Shown here piece by piece: positions 17,307-25,693 of a stretch of 57,875 nucleotides of DNA. The notes beneath the pieces were generated by a model. It ran no database searches. It worked only from the letters and a program-made list of their open reading frames with translations, and was not told the DNA's origin. Every line of letters starts with the position of its first letter. Position 1 is the stretch's first letter. The stretch lies in contig JAISUT010000018.1 of the NCBI GenBank assembly GCA_031271905.1, positions 1 to 57,875 of the forward strand. Direction: 5' to 3'. The stretch is from Acidobacteriota bacterium (lineage in GTDB: Bacteria; Acidobacteriota; UBA6911). The translations under genes and the position numbers were made by a program.

Positions 17307-20300
17307 TCACTCCAAATTGAGCGAGAAGTACGTCCCGACGCCATTCATGGTGTAGACGCCGAATATCACGCCGTCGTTGAAGGAAAGGATGTCGATAGAG
17401 GAGTCGGGCGGCCCGATGGTGACATACCCCCCGTTGTACGACACAAAGGCATGATGACTCCCCTCATCGTCGAAGTAGCCCCCGTAGATCGCGCCGGAAT
17501 CAGCGACCCTTTCAATCCAATACTGTGTCGCGCCGTCGGGTGCCGCGACGGTGACATACCCTTCGCCGTCATACACGAAGGCGTACTCATGCCCGGAACC
17601 GTCCTCGTACCGCCCGTAGACCACGCCGGATTCCGCGACCCATTCAATCCAAGACCGTGTCGCGCCGTCGGGCGCGACGGGGACATACCTTTCGCCATCA
17701 TACATGAAGGCGTACCAATTAATAAGTAAGGTGGTAGAGGAGATGTCTCGTCCGTAGACCACACCGGAAGCCGTGACCCAAGGCCCCTCGCGCAACCATG
17801 CCTCGTAGGGGAGATCAACGGTGACATACCCTTCGCCGTCATATACAAAGGCGTACAAATTCCCGGCACCGTCCACGTATCGCCCGTAGAACACGCCAGA
17901 ATCTGTGACCCCGTAAATCCAAGACTCTGCCGCGCCGGGGGGCGCGTCGGTGACATATCCTTCGCCGTCATACACGAAGGCGTACTCATGATCGGCACCG
18001 TCCACGTATCGCCCGTAGAAGAACACGCCGGATTCCGCGACCCCTTCAATCCAAGACCGTGTCGCACCGGGGGGCGTGACGGTGACATACTCCGCGCCGT
18101 CATACACGAAGGCGTACTCATGCCCGGAACCGTCCTCGTACCGCCCGTAGAACACGCCGGATTCCGCGACCCCTTCAATATGAGACCCTGCCGCGCCGGG
18201 GGGTGCGACGGGGACATACCCTTCGCCGTCACACACGAAGGCGTACTCATGATCGGAACCGTCCTCGTACCGCCCGTAGAACACGCCGGAAGCCGTGACC
18301 CCTTCAATATGAGACCCTGCCGCGCCGGGGGGCGCGACGGCGACATACCCCTCGCCGTCATACACGAAGGCGTACCAATTCCAATTCCAAGCAAAGGAGG
18401 AGGAGACGTATCGCCCGTAGAACACACCGGATTCCGTGACCCAAGGCCCCTCTTCCCACAATGGCGCCCATATATTGGCGATATCATCGGGGAGGTTAAC
18501 GGTGACATATCCTCCGCCGTCAGACACAAAGGCGTACAAATTCCCGGCGCCGTCGTCGTATCGCCCGTAGACCACGCCGGATTCCGTGACCCATTCAATC
18601 CGAGACTCTGTCGCGCCGGAGGGCGCGACGACGACATACCCCTCACCGTCAGACACGAAGCCATGCCTATTCCCGAAACCGTCGTAGTACCCCCCGTAGA
18701 ACACGCCGGAATCCGTGATCCCTTCAATCCAAGACCGTGTCGCGCCGGGGGGTGCGACGGTGACATACCCTTCGCCGTCATACACGAAGGCGTACTCATG
18801 ATCGGCACCGTCCTCGTATTGCCCGTAGATCACGCCGGAAGCCGTGACCCCTCCAATCCAAAACCCTGCCGCGCCGGGGGGATCGACGGTGACATACCCC
18901 TCGCCGTCAGACACGAAGCCATGTTGATGCCAGGAATCGTCCCAATATCGCCCGTGGAACATGCCGGAATCGGTGACACCGTGAATGGAATATGGCCTGT
19001 CTAACGGCAGGGCGAAGTCGCCGAACGCGCCGACGGCCACCATCGCCGTCCCGACCGCCCCCACGACGGGGTCGCCTTCGGCGTCAGTGACCGTCGCCTT
19101 GACCGCGCACCAACCAGCCGCCGTCGCCGTGAAGACGCCGTCCCCGTCGATCATCCCGCAAGCGCCTTCCACCGCCCATGTAAACGGCACGCCGGACGGG
19201 ATGCCGAACCGGACCGTGCCCCCTTGCGCGATCGTGACGGTTGACGGAGCGACCGTAATCATCGAACCGGCTTCCGGGGCGTTCAAGACGAAACCACGCA
19301 GCTCCGCCTCCCTTGCTATCGAGTACACCCCCACCATCTGTTCGTTGTTGTTGATGCCGTGAACTTCGGTGTATGCGGCATCAGGGTAGTCCGTCGCATT
19401 GAATCCCCCCCACCAGATGTAATGCAGGAAACCATGCGTGCCGGTCTCATCCTCGTAGGCACCGACGATCACTCCGTTGTCGTTGACGCCGTAGGCGACG
19501 GTAGACGTGACCGTGCCATAGGGGTAATCCACCGCCGTATAGGAATCGCCGCCGATGTCATACAGGAAGCCATGCGTGCCCGCCGCGTCCTCGTAGGCGC
19601 CCACGATCTGACCGTTGTCGTTGACGCCGTAGGCGACGGTAGACGTGACCGCGCCGCCGGGGTAGTCCACCGTCGTATAGGAATCGCCGCCGATGTCATA
19701 CAGGAAACCATGCGTGCCCGTCGCATCCTCGTAGGCACCCACGATCTGACCGTCATTGTTGACGCCGTGGACATAGGTGCCGACCGCATCCGGATAGGAT
19801 ATGGCCTCATAGCCCGTGCCCGCACCGCCGCTCACGAAACCATGCGACCCGGTCGCATCCTCGTAATAACCCGCGATTCGACCGGAATCGTTGACGCCGT
19901 GGACATAGGTGTTGACGGCATCGGGATAGGAGATCTCCCGCGTGACGGTCACAATGGTCATGCCGGAGGCCTCCGTCCCGCCATTGCCATCCTCCGTCAA
20001 CGCCCGCACCGCGCAGACCCCGATTTTCTTCGCCGTGAACACGCCGTTTTCGTCGATCTCGCCGCAATCGCCCACGACCTTCCAGATCGGAGTCGCGCTG
20101 GAAGCGGGGTGGCCCGCGACGGTGACGTCGCCGATGTCGAACTGGCGCCTCTCCTGCCATCCCAGCGTCACCGCGACGGTCGGCGGCGGCGTCTGCACGC
20201 ACACGGGCGCGCTCTGCGCCGACTCGTTCCCCGCCGCGTCATACGCAGACACCGTGTAGCAGTATCGCGTGGACGGCGCGAGACCCGCGTCGCCGTACGA

Positions 20301-21305
20301 GGTCGCCGTCACGTCCGCCACCTCCGCGCCGTCGCGGCGCACCACGTAGCCCGCCACCCCGACGTAGTCCGTCGCAGCCCCCCAAGCCAGCTCCGCCGCC
20401 ACGGGCGAGGCCGCCGACGCCGTCAAGCCCCCCGGCACGGAAGGCGGCGTCGCGTCCGGCGGCTCCGCATCCGTGCCCCCGGCGGCGCCGGCGAGGATGC
20501 GCCCCACTATCGCCTCGACGATCGCCGCGCCCGTCAAGTCCCCGCGCAGGTATGCGTCCGGGAAGTCGTGGCACGCCTCGCCGGGCGCCGTGTCCGCCTT
20601 GCACCGCACCGGCGCGTCGATCTCGTAGTTCGGCGCGAGGCTCCCGGGCGTCAGCGTCGCGCGGTCCCCGTGCAGCGTCACGTGCCCGGCCCCGGACGCG
20701 CCCTCCACGCGGTCGTCAGGCGTCCCCACCGCCAGGATGTGCAGCCCCTCCGCGCCCCCGCGCGCCGCCGCAAGCCCAGCCCACGCCGCGTTCGCCACGA
20801 AGTTCCCCGTCGAGTGCGCCACCACGACGACCTTCCGCCCCTCGTCCAGCCACTCCCCGTACTTCGCGGCGTGCCTCCCGATGTCCGACGCCAGGTCCGC
20901 GTCCCCCAGGAAGTCCTCCCGCGTCAGCGCCGGGTCCGACGACGCCCACCTCCCCGCCACCGCGCCCTCCGTCCCCGCGTAAGCCGCGCAGAACTCCACC
21001 TCGCCGGACACCGACGCCGCCGTCGCGCCCGCCGCCAGGCCGCCCGCGCGCTCCAGCTCCCCGAGCCGCGCCTCCACCCGGTCTTTCAGCATCATCGCGT
21101 ACAGCACCGCGTCCCAGGGACCGGTCTCCACGCCGTTGCCGAACGCCACCACCGTCTTGACCCCGGCGCCGGGGCGGCACAGGTACTCCCACCCCTCGGG
21201 GACGCCTGCGGCGGACTGCGCCCGCGCCGCGGCGGCGGCGCACAGGGGCGCGAACACGGACAACACCACGACGAGAAGCAACGACGGCGCCTTTCCCTCT
21301 CCCAT
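17307..21305 (-). CDS. Secreted alpha/beta-hydrolase-like protein with FnIII, Ig-like and HAF-type repeats
   Basis: A 1332-residue exported protein. A signal peptide (LLLVVVLSVFAPLCAAAAA) is followed by a domain (about 45-270) with the nucleophile elbow VVVVAHSTGNFVAN, as in lipase/esterase-like hydrolases. Next are a fibronectin type III module (about 285-370), an Ig-like segment, about four HAF-type extracellular repeats (AYGVNDNGQIVGAYEDA), a second Ig-like segment, and about a dozen diverged repeats built on SGVFYGRYEDG and YAFVYDGEGYV. Repeats of this kind are typical of extracellular or surface proteins. The gene begins 3 bp after the upstream lipoprotein gene, so they form an operon. 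No C-terminal sorting signal is visible. Hydrolase activity is inferred from one motif only. Confidence 0.75.
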   Translation of the reverse strand: MGEGKAPSLLLVVVLSVFAPLCAAAAARAQSAAGVPEGWEYLCRPGAGVKTVVAFGNGVETGPWDAVLYAMMLKDRVEARLGELERAGGLAAGATAASVSGEVEFCAAYAGTEGAVAGRWASSDPALTREDFLGDADLASDIGRHAAKYGEWLDEGRKVVVVAHSTGNFVANAAWAGLAAARGGAEGLHILAVGTPDDRVEGASGAGHVTLHGDRATLTPGSLAPNYEIDAPVRCKADTAPGEACHDFPDAYLRGDLTGAAIVEAIVGRILAGAAGGTDAEPPDATPPSVPGGLTASAASPVAAELAWGAATDYVGVAGYVVRRDGAEVADVTATSYGDAGLAPSTRYCYTVSAYDAAGNESAQSAPVCVQTPPPTVAVTLGWQERRQFDIGDVTVAGHPASSATPIWKVVGDCGEIDENGVFTAKKIGVCAVRALTEDGNGGTEASGMTIVTVTREISYPDAVNTYVHGVNDSGRIAGYYEDATGSHGFVSGGAGTGYEAISYPDAVGTYVHGVNNDGQIVGAYEDATGTHGFLYDIGGDSYTTVDYPGGAVTSTVAYGVNDNGQIVGAYEDAAGTHGFLYDIGGDSYTAVDYPYGTVTSTVAYGVNDNGVIVGAYEDETGTHGFLHYIWWGGFNATDYPDAAYTEVHGINNNEQMVGVYSIAREAELRGFVLNAPEAGSMITVAPSTVTIAQGGTVRFGIPSGVPFTWAVEGACGMIDGDGVFTATAAGWCAVKATVTDAEGDPVVGAVGTAMVAVGAFGDFALPLDRPYSIHGVTDSGMFHGRYWDDSWHQHGFVSDGEGYVTVDPPGAAGFWIGGVTASGVIYGQYEDGADHEYAFVYDGEGYVTVAPPGATRSWIEGITDSGVFYGGYYDGFGNRHGFVSDGEGYVVVAPSGATESRIEWVTESGVVYGRYDDGAGNLYAFVSDGGGYVTVNLPDDIANIWAPLWEEGPWVTESGVFYGRYVSSSFAWNWNWYAFVYDGEGYVAVAPPGAAGSHIEGVTASGVFYGRYEDGSDHEYAFVCDGEGYVPVAPPGAAGSHIEGVAESGVFYGRYEDGSGHEYAFVYDGAEYVTVTPPGATRSWIEGVAESGVFFYGRYVDGADHEYAFVYDGEGYVTDAPPGAAESWIYGVTDSGVFYGRYVDGAGNLYAFVYDGEGYVTVDLPYEAWLREGPWVTASGVVYGRDISSTTLLINWYAFMYDGERYVPVAPDGATRSWIEWVAESGVVYGRYEDGSGHEYAFVYDGEGYVTVAAPDGATQYWIERVADSGAIYGGYFDDEGSHHAFVSYNGGYVTIGPPDSSIDILSFNDGVIFGVYTMNGVGTYFSLNLE
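17340..18990 (-). repeat. Tandem degenerate coding repeats in the secreted repeat protein
   Basis: About a dozen units of roughly 110-150 bp. Each contains a plus-strand block like CGCCCGTAGAACACGCCGGA, an Asp/Gly-rich coding block and ACATACCCTTCGCCGTC. Units vary in length and in point changes but keep the SGVFYGRY...YAFVYDGEGYV pattern. Two wider units carry insertions (around 17740 and 18380-18480). Such arrays change copy number readily. Confidence 0.75.
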
Positions 21306-21308
21306 CCC

Positions 21309-22274
21309 CTAGTCCCCCATCGCGTCCGGGTCGAAGTCGCAACGCTCCGCGCGCACGCCGCCCACGCCCTGGCGCAGCACCAACCCCCCCAGCAACCGCC
21401 TGAGCCGCGCAGCCGCCTCCGCGTCCCCCGCGGACGACAGCACCACCGCCGCCAGCCCCTTGGCCTGCGCAGGGGCGTCATCGCCCAGGACGTGGTACAG
21501 GCACTCGGTCGCGCGCAACTGCCGCGCGGCCGCCTCCGCCTCGCCGCCCTCCCCCGCGTCCAGCGCGTCCTGGTACGCCATCGCGACCTGCTGCAACGCC
21601 GCCCGCCCCTTGCCCGAGGACGGGAGCGCGTCGGCTATGTGCCACCTCACGTCGTCCCTCAGGCCGTCCCCGTCCGCGTCCTCCGCCCCGGGGGTCGCCG
21701 GACGCGGCGTCGGCGCGTCCAGGACGCTGACCAGCAGCGGCTCGGACCGCACGTCCCCGACGGCGACCTGGTACCGGAGCGCGGCGGTCACCGTCACGCC
21801 CGCCAGGCGCAGCGTGTACACCCCGTCCCCGGCGGCCTCGTCCCCGCCCTGGCCGTCGTCGCGCAGCACCCCCGCCACGGCGGCGGAGCCGTCCCCGCCT
21901 ATCCGCAGCAGCTCCACCGCCGCCGCCCCGGCCCCCGAGACCCGCGCCGTCGCCACGATGTCCACCTGCCCCCCGTAGGAGACCACCGCGGGGGTGAGCC
22001 GCGCCTCCGAGACCGCCGCCGGGGCGTCCGGCGTGGCGGGGTCGGAGGGGTCGGAGGGGGTGGAGGGGGTGGAGGGGTCGGAAGGCGTGGAAGGCGTGGT
22101 CGGCGGGGTCGAGCCGCCCCCGGAACCGTTTCCAGCGCCGCTCCCGGAGCCGCCCCCGCAACCCGCCGCCAGCGCCGCCAGCAGCAGCGCCGCCAGGATG
22201 GAGCCTCTAAAAACCCCAGACGCCGCGTCGCGCCTTGCCTGCGAGCTTTTCAGAGGTTCCCATGAGGTTCCCAT
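21309..22274 (-). CDS. Putative lipoprotein with low-complexity Ser/Thr/Pro linker
   Basis: About 321 residues. A lipoprotein signal (ILAALLLAALAAGCGGG) precedes a Gly/Ser and then repeated TPSTPSDP linker. A beta-rich domain follows (LTPAVVSYGGQVDIVATARV, DGVYTLRLAGVTV, resembling surface Ig-like folds), then a helical C-terminus ending in a region with DADGDGLRDDVR (calcium-binding-like aspartates). The sequence just before the hydrophobic core is encoded by a short MITE-like element, so the true start is uncertain: ATG 22274 gives a basic n-region, while ATG 22301 and 22346 are further upstream. It is the first gene of a pair with the secreted repeat protein (3-bp gap). Confidence 0.65.
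   Translation of the reverse strand: MGTSWEPLKSSQARRDAASGVFRGSILAALLLAALAAGCGGGSGSGAGNGSGGGSTPPTTPSTPSDPSTPSTPSDPSDPATPDAPAAVSEARLTPAVVSYGGQVDIVATARVSGAGAAAVELLRIGGDGSAAVAGVLRDDGQGGDEAAGDGVYTLRLAGVTVTAALRYQVAVGDVRSEPLLVSVLDAPTPRPATPGAEDADGDGLRDDVRWHIADALPSSGKGRAALQQVAMAYQDALDAGEGGEAEAAARQLRATECLYHVLGDDAPAQAKGLAAVVLSSAGDAEAAARLRRLLGGLVLRQGVGGVRAERCDFDPDAMGD
22200..22261 (+). mobile_element. MITE-like repeat family 1, short copy B (overlaps lipoprotein start)
   Basis: A 62-bp short form with ends GGAGCCTCTAAAAACCCC and GCTTTTCAGAGGTTCCC. It lacks the central 60 bp of the long form, as expected from recombination between the two CGCCTTG motifs of a long copy. It lies exactly before the hydrophobic signal-peptide codons of the lipoprotein gene, within its reading frame. 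Confidence 0.75.
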
Positions 22275-22280
22275 GGGAAC
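22267..22280. repeat. Perfect 14-bp palindrome beside MITE copy B
   Basis: GTTCCCATGGGAAC directly follows a second GAGGTTCCCAT next to the element end, so the terminal GGTTCCC motif occurs twice direct and once inverted within 30 bp. This may be a relic of nested or imprecise insertion. It also covers the candidate ATG at 22274. Between here and 22456 I see no gene. Confidence 0.4.
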
Positions 22281-22456
22281 GCCGCACCCCGTCGATTCCA
22301 TAGCACCAGCCCCCGTCGTGATTCCAACCCCGCACGCCCCGCCCATGGGTCTCGCCCCGCCTCTGGATGAAAGTGAAAAGCAACTAAAGCGACCCCATGT
22401 TACAGGCGGGCCGCGCCCACTGCAACTACTTTCTTGGTAGCACCCCCTTTGGACAA

Positions 22457-22526
22457 TAAAAAAGGCACCCGCCGAGAACCCATGGGCGCGGCGCTGGCGC
22501 GGCGTCCGGGGTTTTCGGCGGGTGCC
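22457..22526 (-). terminator. Strong intrinsic terminator of rpsT
   Basis: On the minus strand a long stem (GGCACCCGCCGA paired with TCGGCGGGTGCC, extended by AACCC/GGGGTT-type pairing) is followed by TTTTTTATTG. It begins 26 nt after the rpsT stop, the arrangement of a rho-independent terminator. Confidence 0.85.
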
Positions 22527-22552
22527 CGTAAAAGGCGACGAGGGGATCGGCC

Positions 22553-22837
22553 TTACGCTTCCGGCTTCAAGGCTGCGTTCAATTTCTTTGTGAGGCGGGA
22601 CTTCTGTCGTGCGGCGGCGTTGCGGCTGAGCGCCTTCTTGCGGAGGGACTGGTCGATCGTCTTGTAAAGCGTGGCGAGCCCGCCCTTTGCCGCTTCCAAC
22701 GACTCCGTCTCGCCGGAATCCAGCTTCTCCTCGAACTGCTTCAGGGCGGTTCTGAGGGCGCTGCGGTTGCTGCGGTTGACCGCGCGACGTTTCAAACTCT
22801 GCCGGTGCGCCTTGAGCGCCGACTTGTGGTTAGCCAT
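22553..22837 (-). CDS. rpsT: 30S ribosomal protein S20
   Basis: A 94-residue basic helical protein beginning MANHKSALKAHRQSLKRR, with NRSNRSALRTALKQFEEKL and AARQKSRLTKKLNAA, the usual S20 signature that contacts 16S rRNA. The length is typical. AAAGGAG lies 9 nt before the ATG. The strong terminator downstream makes it monocistronic. A family 1 MITE-like copy lies directly upstream of its leader. Confidence 0.97.
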   Translation of the reverse strand: MANHKSALKAHRQSLKRRAVNRSNRSALRTALKQFEEKLDSGETESLEAAKGGLATLYKTIDQSLRKKALSRNAAARQKSRLTKKLNAALKPEA

Positions 22838-22860
22838 ACAGAATCACTCCTTTTGCCTAT

Positions 22861-22971
22861 GGGAACCTCTAAAAACCCCGGATAACAGCGCCGGCGCCTT
22901 GGTCGAAAATGCCCAGTCGCCTCAGCAAACTCCGCTTTTCCGTCGCGGCACGCCTTGTCGCGACGTTTCCC
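22861..22971 (+). mobile_element. MITE-like repeat family 1, long copy C (right end decayed)
   Basis: GGGAACCTCTAAAAACCCCGG begins the copy, the core GCGCCTTGGTCGAAAATG and CTCAGCAAACTCCGCTTTTC is intact, and the right end is diverged to GACGTTTCCC. It lies 24 bp upstream of rpsT, where that gene's promoter would be expected, so it may influence or have displaced it. Confidence 0.7.
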
Positions 22972-23104
22972 GCCGGCACCCCCGGGGCGGACGGCAAAGA
23001 ACTTGGCGCGCCCGGGCGCGCTGGCAGGGTCTTTCGCGACTTCATCCGACCCTTGGAAACGACGTATGTTACAAGAAGCCCGCCACCTCGTCAAATCCTA
23101 TTTT

Positions 23105-23191
23105 GGGGAACCTCTAAAAACCCCGGACGCCGCGACGCGCCTTGCCTGCGAGGTTTTCAGAGGTTTTTAGAGAGGGTTTTTAGAGGCGCCC
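23105..23191 (+). mobile_element. MITE-like repeat family 1, short copy D
   Basis: GGGGAACCTCTAAAAACCCC begins the copy, with the same short-form junction CGCGCCTTGCCTGCGAGG as copy B. Its right end is extended by extra GGTTTTTAGAG units, ending GGCGCCC. TTTT flanks both sides and may be a target duplication. It is in the same orientation as copy C, 134 bp away; the sequence between them has no recognisable feature. Confidence 0.7.
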
Positions 23192-23200
23192 TTTTATCGG

Positions 23201-23229
23201 TTGACTTCGCGCAGGACGCACCCTAGAAT
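23201..23229 (+). promoter_or_regulatory. Sigma-70-like promoter for phoH
   Basis: TTGACT (23201-23206), a 17-nt spacer and TAGAAT (23224-23229), 43 bp before the phoH start and 10 bp after MITE copy D. The spacing is optimal. Confidence 0.7.
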
Positions 23230-23271
23230 CCCCGGTTCAGTCTTATCGGCAGAGGTCGGACGAGTTTCCGC

Positions 23272-24231
<960 letters not shown>

Positions 24232-24283
24232 AAAACCTGCGAAAAACCCGCGCCAGGGCGCCGCGACGTCCCGCCGGCGCGCC

Positions 24284-25570
24284 CTACCAGCCGAGGACGG
24301 GGAGCACCCGCACCTTGTCCCCCGGCTTGACGTCGGCGCCCCGGGGCAGGATCGCCAGCGCGTTGCTCGCCGCCATCGCCGCGAGGAAGCCCGCGCCGCC
24401 CGCGCCGGAAGGGGCGGGGTTGAGCCTGACCGCGTACCCCCCGCCCGTCTTCTCCAATTGCGACCAGATCGCGAACGAGAACGGCCCCTTGACGGCGAAG
24501 GAGTCCGCCGCCACCGCCTCGACTTCGGGGTGGGAGACGTCGGTGCGCCCCGACATCTTCTTCAAGGCGGGGAGCGCCAAGGTCTCGAAGTTGATCAGGC
24601 ACCCCGTGGGCGGGCCCGCCAGGACGAACACCGGCACGGGGGCGCGCCTTTTCCCGCCCCCCTTGCGCCGCGCCACGCCAAACGCCGCCGCCCGGCCCGG
24701 CGCGATGTCGAGCGTGGCGAAGACGACTTCGCCCAATTCGCCCAAGACCAGCCGCACGAGGTCGTAGTCCCCCTTGGATGCGCCGCCGCTGGTGACGATG
24801 GCGTCGCACTCCAGCCCTTGGGTGATCTTCCGCAGCACCGACGCCTTGTCGTCGCGGGCGACGCCCAGGAGCTTGGGGACGCCGCCATGGCGGGTGATGG
24901 CGGCGGCCAGCGCCGAGGCGTTGCTGTTGTAGGTCTTGCCGGGGCGCAGCGGCCTGCCCGGCGCGACCAGCTCGTCGCCCGTGGCGATGACGGCGACGAC
25001 CGGCTTGCGGAACGCCTTGACCTCGGTCCTGCCGACGGCGATCAGCGCGGAGACCTGCGCCGGGCCGAGGGGCGTCCCCTTGGGGAGCAGCACCGACTTG
25101 CGCTTCAGCATCGCCCCGGCGGGGGTGACGCCCGAGCCGGGGGCGGCGGGGACGAAGAACCTGACCGTCGCGGGGAGGTCGGGGTTGGGGCCGCTCTTGC
25201 CGGACGGCTCGTCGGTGTCCTCGAAGCGGACGACGCAGTCCGCGCCCCGGGGCAGCACCGAGCCGGTCATGACGCGCGCCGCCTCCCCGCGCGCCACGGC
25301 GCGGCGCGGCAGGACGCCCGCCCGCACCGTCTCGCCGATGCGCAGGGTGACGGGGCTGCCCTTGCTCGCCGCCGCGATGTCCTCGGCGTGCAGCGCGTAC
25401 CCGTCCGGCCCGCAGCTCGCCCGCTGCGGCAAGTCGATGCCGCTGGAGACGTCCTCGGCGCAGACCATGCCCAGGCACCGCGACAGCGGCGTCTTTACGG
25501 CGTCCCGGGCGGGGTTTGGGGCGGGGGTGTTCTCAAGGACGAGTTTTACGGCGGTTTCGTAGTCCGGCAT
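24284..25570 (-). CDS. MoeA-like molybdopterin molybdotransferase
   Basis: A 428-residue protein with the MoeA layout. It shows SRCLGMVCAEDVSSGIDLP and DGYAL at the N-terminus, VMTGSVLPRGADCVVRFEDT, VAVIATGDELV, and SGGASKGDYD in the MoCF-binding domain. A C-terminal beta domain ends DKVRVLPVLGW. MoeA inserts molybdate into adenylylated molybdopterin. Two usual motifs differ: M-D-G-Y-A is replaced by GPDGYA, and GLPGNPV by AGPPTGCL. The enzyme may therefore be a divergent paralogue, or a MoeA-like protein with another role. No other molybdenum cofactor gene is nearby. The start lies just before the MPDYETAVKLV leader. Confidence 0.75.
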   Translation of the reverse strand: MPDYETAVKLVLENTPAPNPARDAVKTPLSRCLGMVCAEDVSSGIDLPQRASCGPDGYALHAEDIAAASKGSPVTLRIGETVRAGVLPRRAVARGEAARVMTGSVLPRGADCVVRFEDTDEPSGKSGPNPDLPATVRFFVPAAPGSGVTPAGAMLKRKSVLLPKGTPLGPAQVSALIAVGRTEVKAFRKPVVAVIATGDELVAPGRPLRPGKTYNSNASALAAAITRHGGVPKLLGVARDDKASVLRKITQGLECDAIVTSGGASKGDYDLVRLVLGELGEVVFATLDIAPGRAAAFGVARRKGGGKRRAPVPVFVLAGPPTGCLINFETLALPALKKMSGRTDVSHPEVEAVAADSFAVKGPFSFAIWSQLEKTGGGYAVRLNPAPSGAGGAGFLAAMAASNALAILPRGADVKPGDKVRVLPVLGW

Positions 25571-25693
25571 GTGCGACCTCCCTTTGGCGTCAAAAAAGCA
25601 ACAACAGTTTATACGATGCCCGTCATTTTTCCACGACTAAAGACCGTCTAAATGTAAAAGGCCTGAATGTAAAAGGACGCCGGCGACGGGGGA

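Noticed and set aside
17340-18990. Non-coding tandem repeat array
   Set aside because: The unit lengths keep one minus-strand reading frame open and encode a conserved peptide pattern, so they are protein repeats.
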